Shown piece after piece: positions 63,835 to 64,000 of a stretch of 64,000 bases of DNA; within the stretch, counting starts at the first letter, position 1; each line of letters opens with the position of its first letter. The DNA is from Lutibacter profundi (GTDB taxonomy: Bacteria; Bacteroidota; Bacteroidia; Flavobacteriales; Flavobacteriaceae), in NCBI RefSeq assembly GCF_001543325.1, contig NZ_CP013355.1, forward strand, positions 2,902,979 to 2,966,978, written 5' to 3'. A program made the translations under genes and the position numbers. The notes below the pieces were generated by a model. The model made no database searches, had not been told where the DNA came from, and saw only the letters and a program-made list of their open reading frames with translations.

Positions 63835-64000
63835 TTTTGTATATTAAGTGATGTTATGTTACGTAAAAAATAATTAATAATCAATAGATATTTTATTTTT
63901 TTATACTAAAATTTATTCACATTTTTGTATAACCAAATAATTTTAGGGTTAGCCCTTAATATTATCAACTAATTTTAACTAAAATACAATTTAAATACAA

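Overview
The window is a gene-dense (more than 95% coding), AT-rich stretch of chromosome from a member of the Flavobacteriaceae (Bacteroidetes). The evidence is: about 30% GC by eye; start sites with almost no Shine-Dalgarno sequences; many copies of the Bacteroidetes -7 promoter box TAnnTTTG; a menaquinone-pathway ligase; monomeric isocitrate dehydrogenase; and many families largely confined to flavobacteria (DUF2851, DUF4159, DUF4834, DUF5683, DUF6095, DUF6122, the CAL67264 small membrane protein). Genus is not resolved; a marine Lutibacter/Polaribacter-like genome is a guess. No rRNA, tRNA, CRISPR array, transposase, integrase or prophage gene was seen.

Layout. 1-7.9 kb: a CPBP protease cut by the window edge, MenE, YebC with a small zinc-ribbon protein, a carboxyltransferase subunit, and an FMN reductase-MarR-pirin operon. 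8.0-10.2 kb: EttA flanked by two small paralogous membrane proteins. 10.2-15.7 kb: a minus-strand operon parA-parB-DUF5683-dapB-lepB-wbqC-DUF6122, linking chromosome segregation, lysine/peptidoglycan precursor synthesis and protein export. 15.8-20.5 kb: PepD, a nitroreductase, DUF2851, a secreted metallo-beta-lactamase-fold protein and an unknown protein. 20.6-27.0 kb: a fatty-acid beta-oxidation operon (MarR, fused hydratase/dehydrogenase, thiolase, acyl-CoA dehydrogenase) with a clear palindromic operator, a strong terminator, and a four-helix-bundle gene that looks inserted. 27.1-34.4 kb: an unknown protein, then a tight run NatA/NatB-type exporter, MscS channel, sigma-54 regulator without a DNA-binding domain, PPK2, followed by an exonuclease. 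34.5-42.8 kb: a GH3/beta-lactamase fusion, PlsC, a bile-acid-type transporter, DUF4159, RsmE, a GNAT protein and an outer-membrane barrel protein. 42.9-51.1 kb: a surface-glycan locus (DUF4834, YfhO, methyltransferase, two GT4 enzymes, UDP-GlcNAc 2-epimerase, flippase). 51.2-64 kb: LysE, DinB, ATP-grasp, DUF6095, isocitrate dehydrogenase, a 771-bp non-coding gap, L19, TrmD, DEAD helicase, PrmC, GNAT, RibD, isoaspartyl peptidase, YigZ and a thioesterase.

Most notable: (1) YfhO is broken by a -1 frameshift exactly on the heptamer T TTT TTA, in the register used for programmed -1 frameshifting; a one-base deletion is the simpler alternative. (2) The 771-bp gap before the isocitrate dehydrogenase gene has a consensus promoter, several hairpins and a terminator on the minus strand: a candidate non-coding RNA of about 460 nt. 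(3) A dispersed repeat of the GTCATTGCGA...GAAGCAATCT type is inserted in frame in MenE. (4) A perfect 18-bp palindrome overlaps the apparently leaderless promoter of the beta-oxidation operon. (5) All eight convergent gene pairs abut or overlap, leaving no room for terminators. I saw no complete new defence or mobile system; the window is mainly housekeeping.
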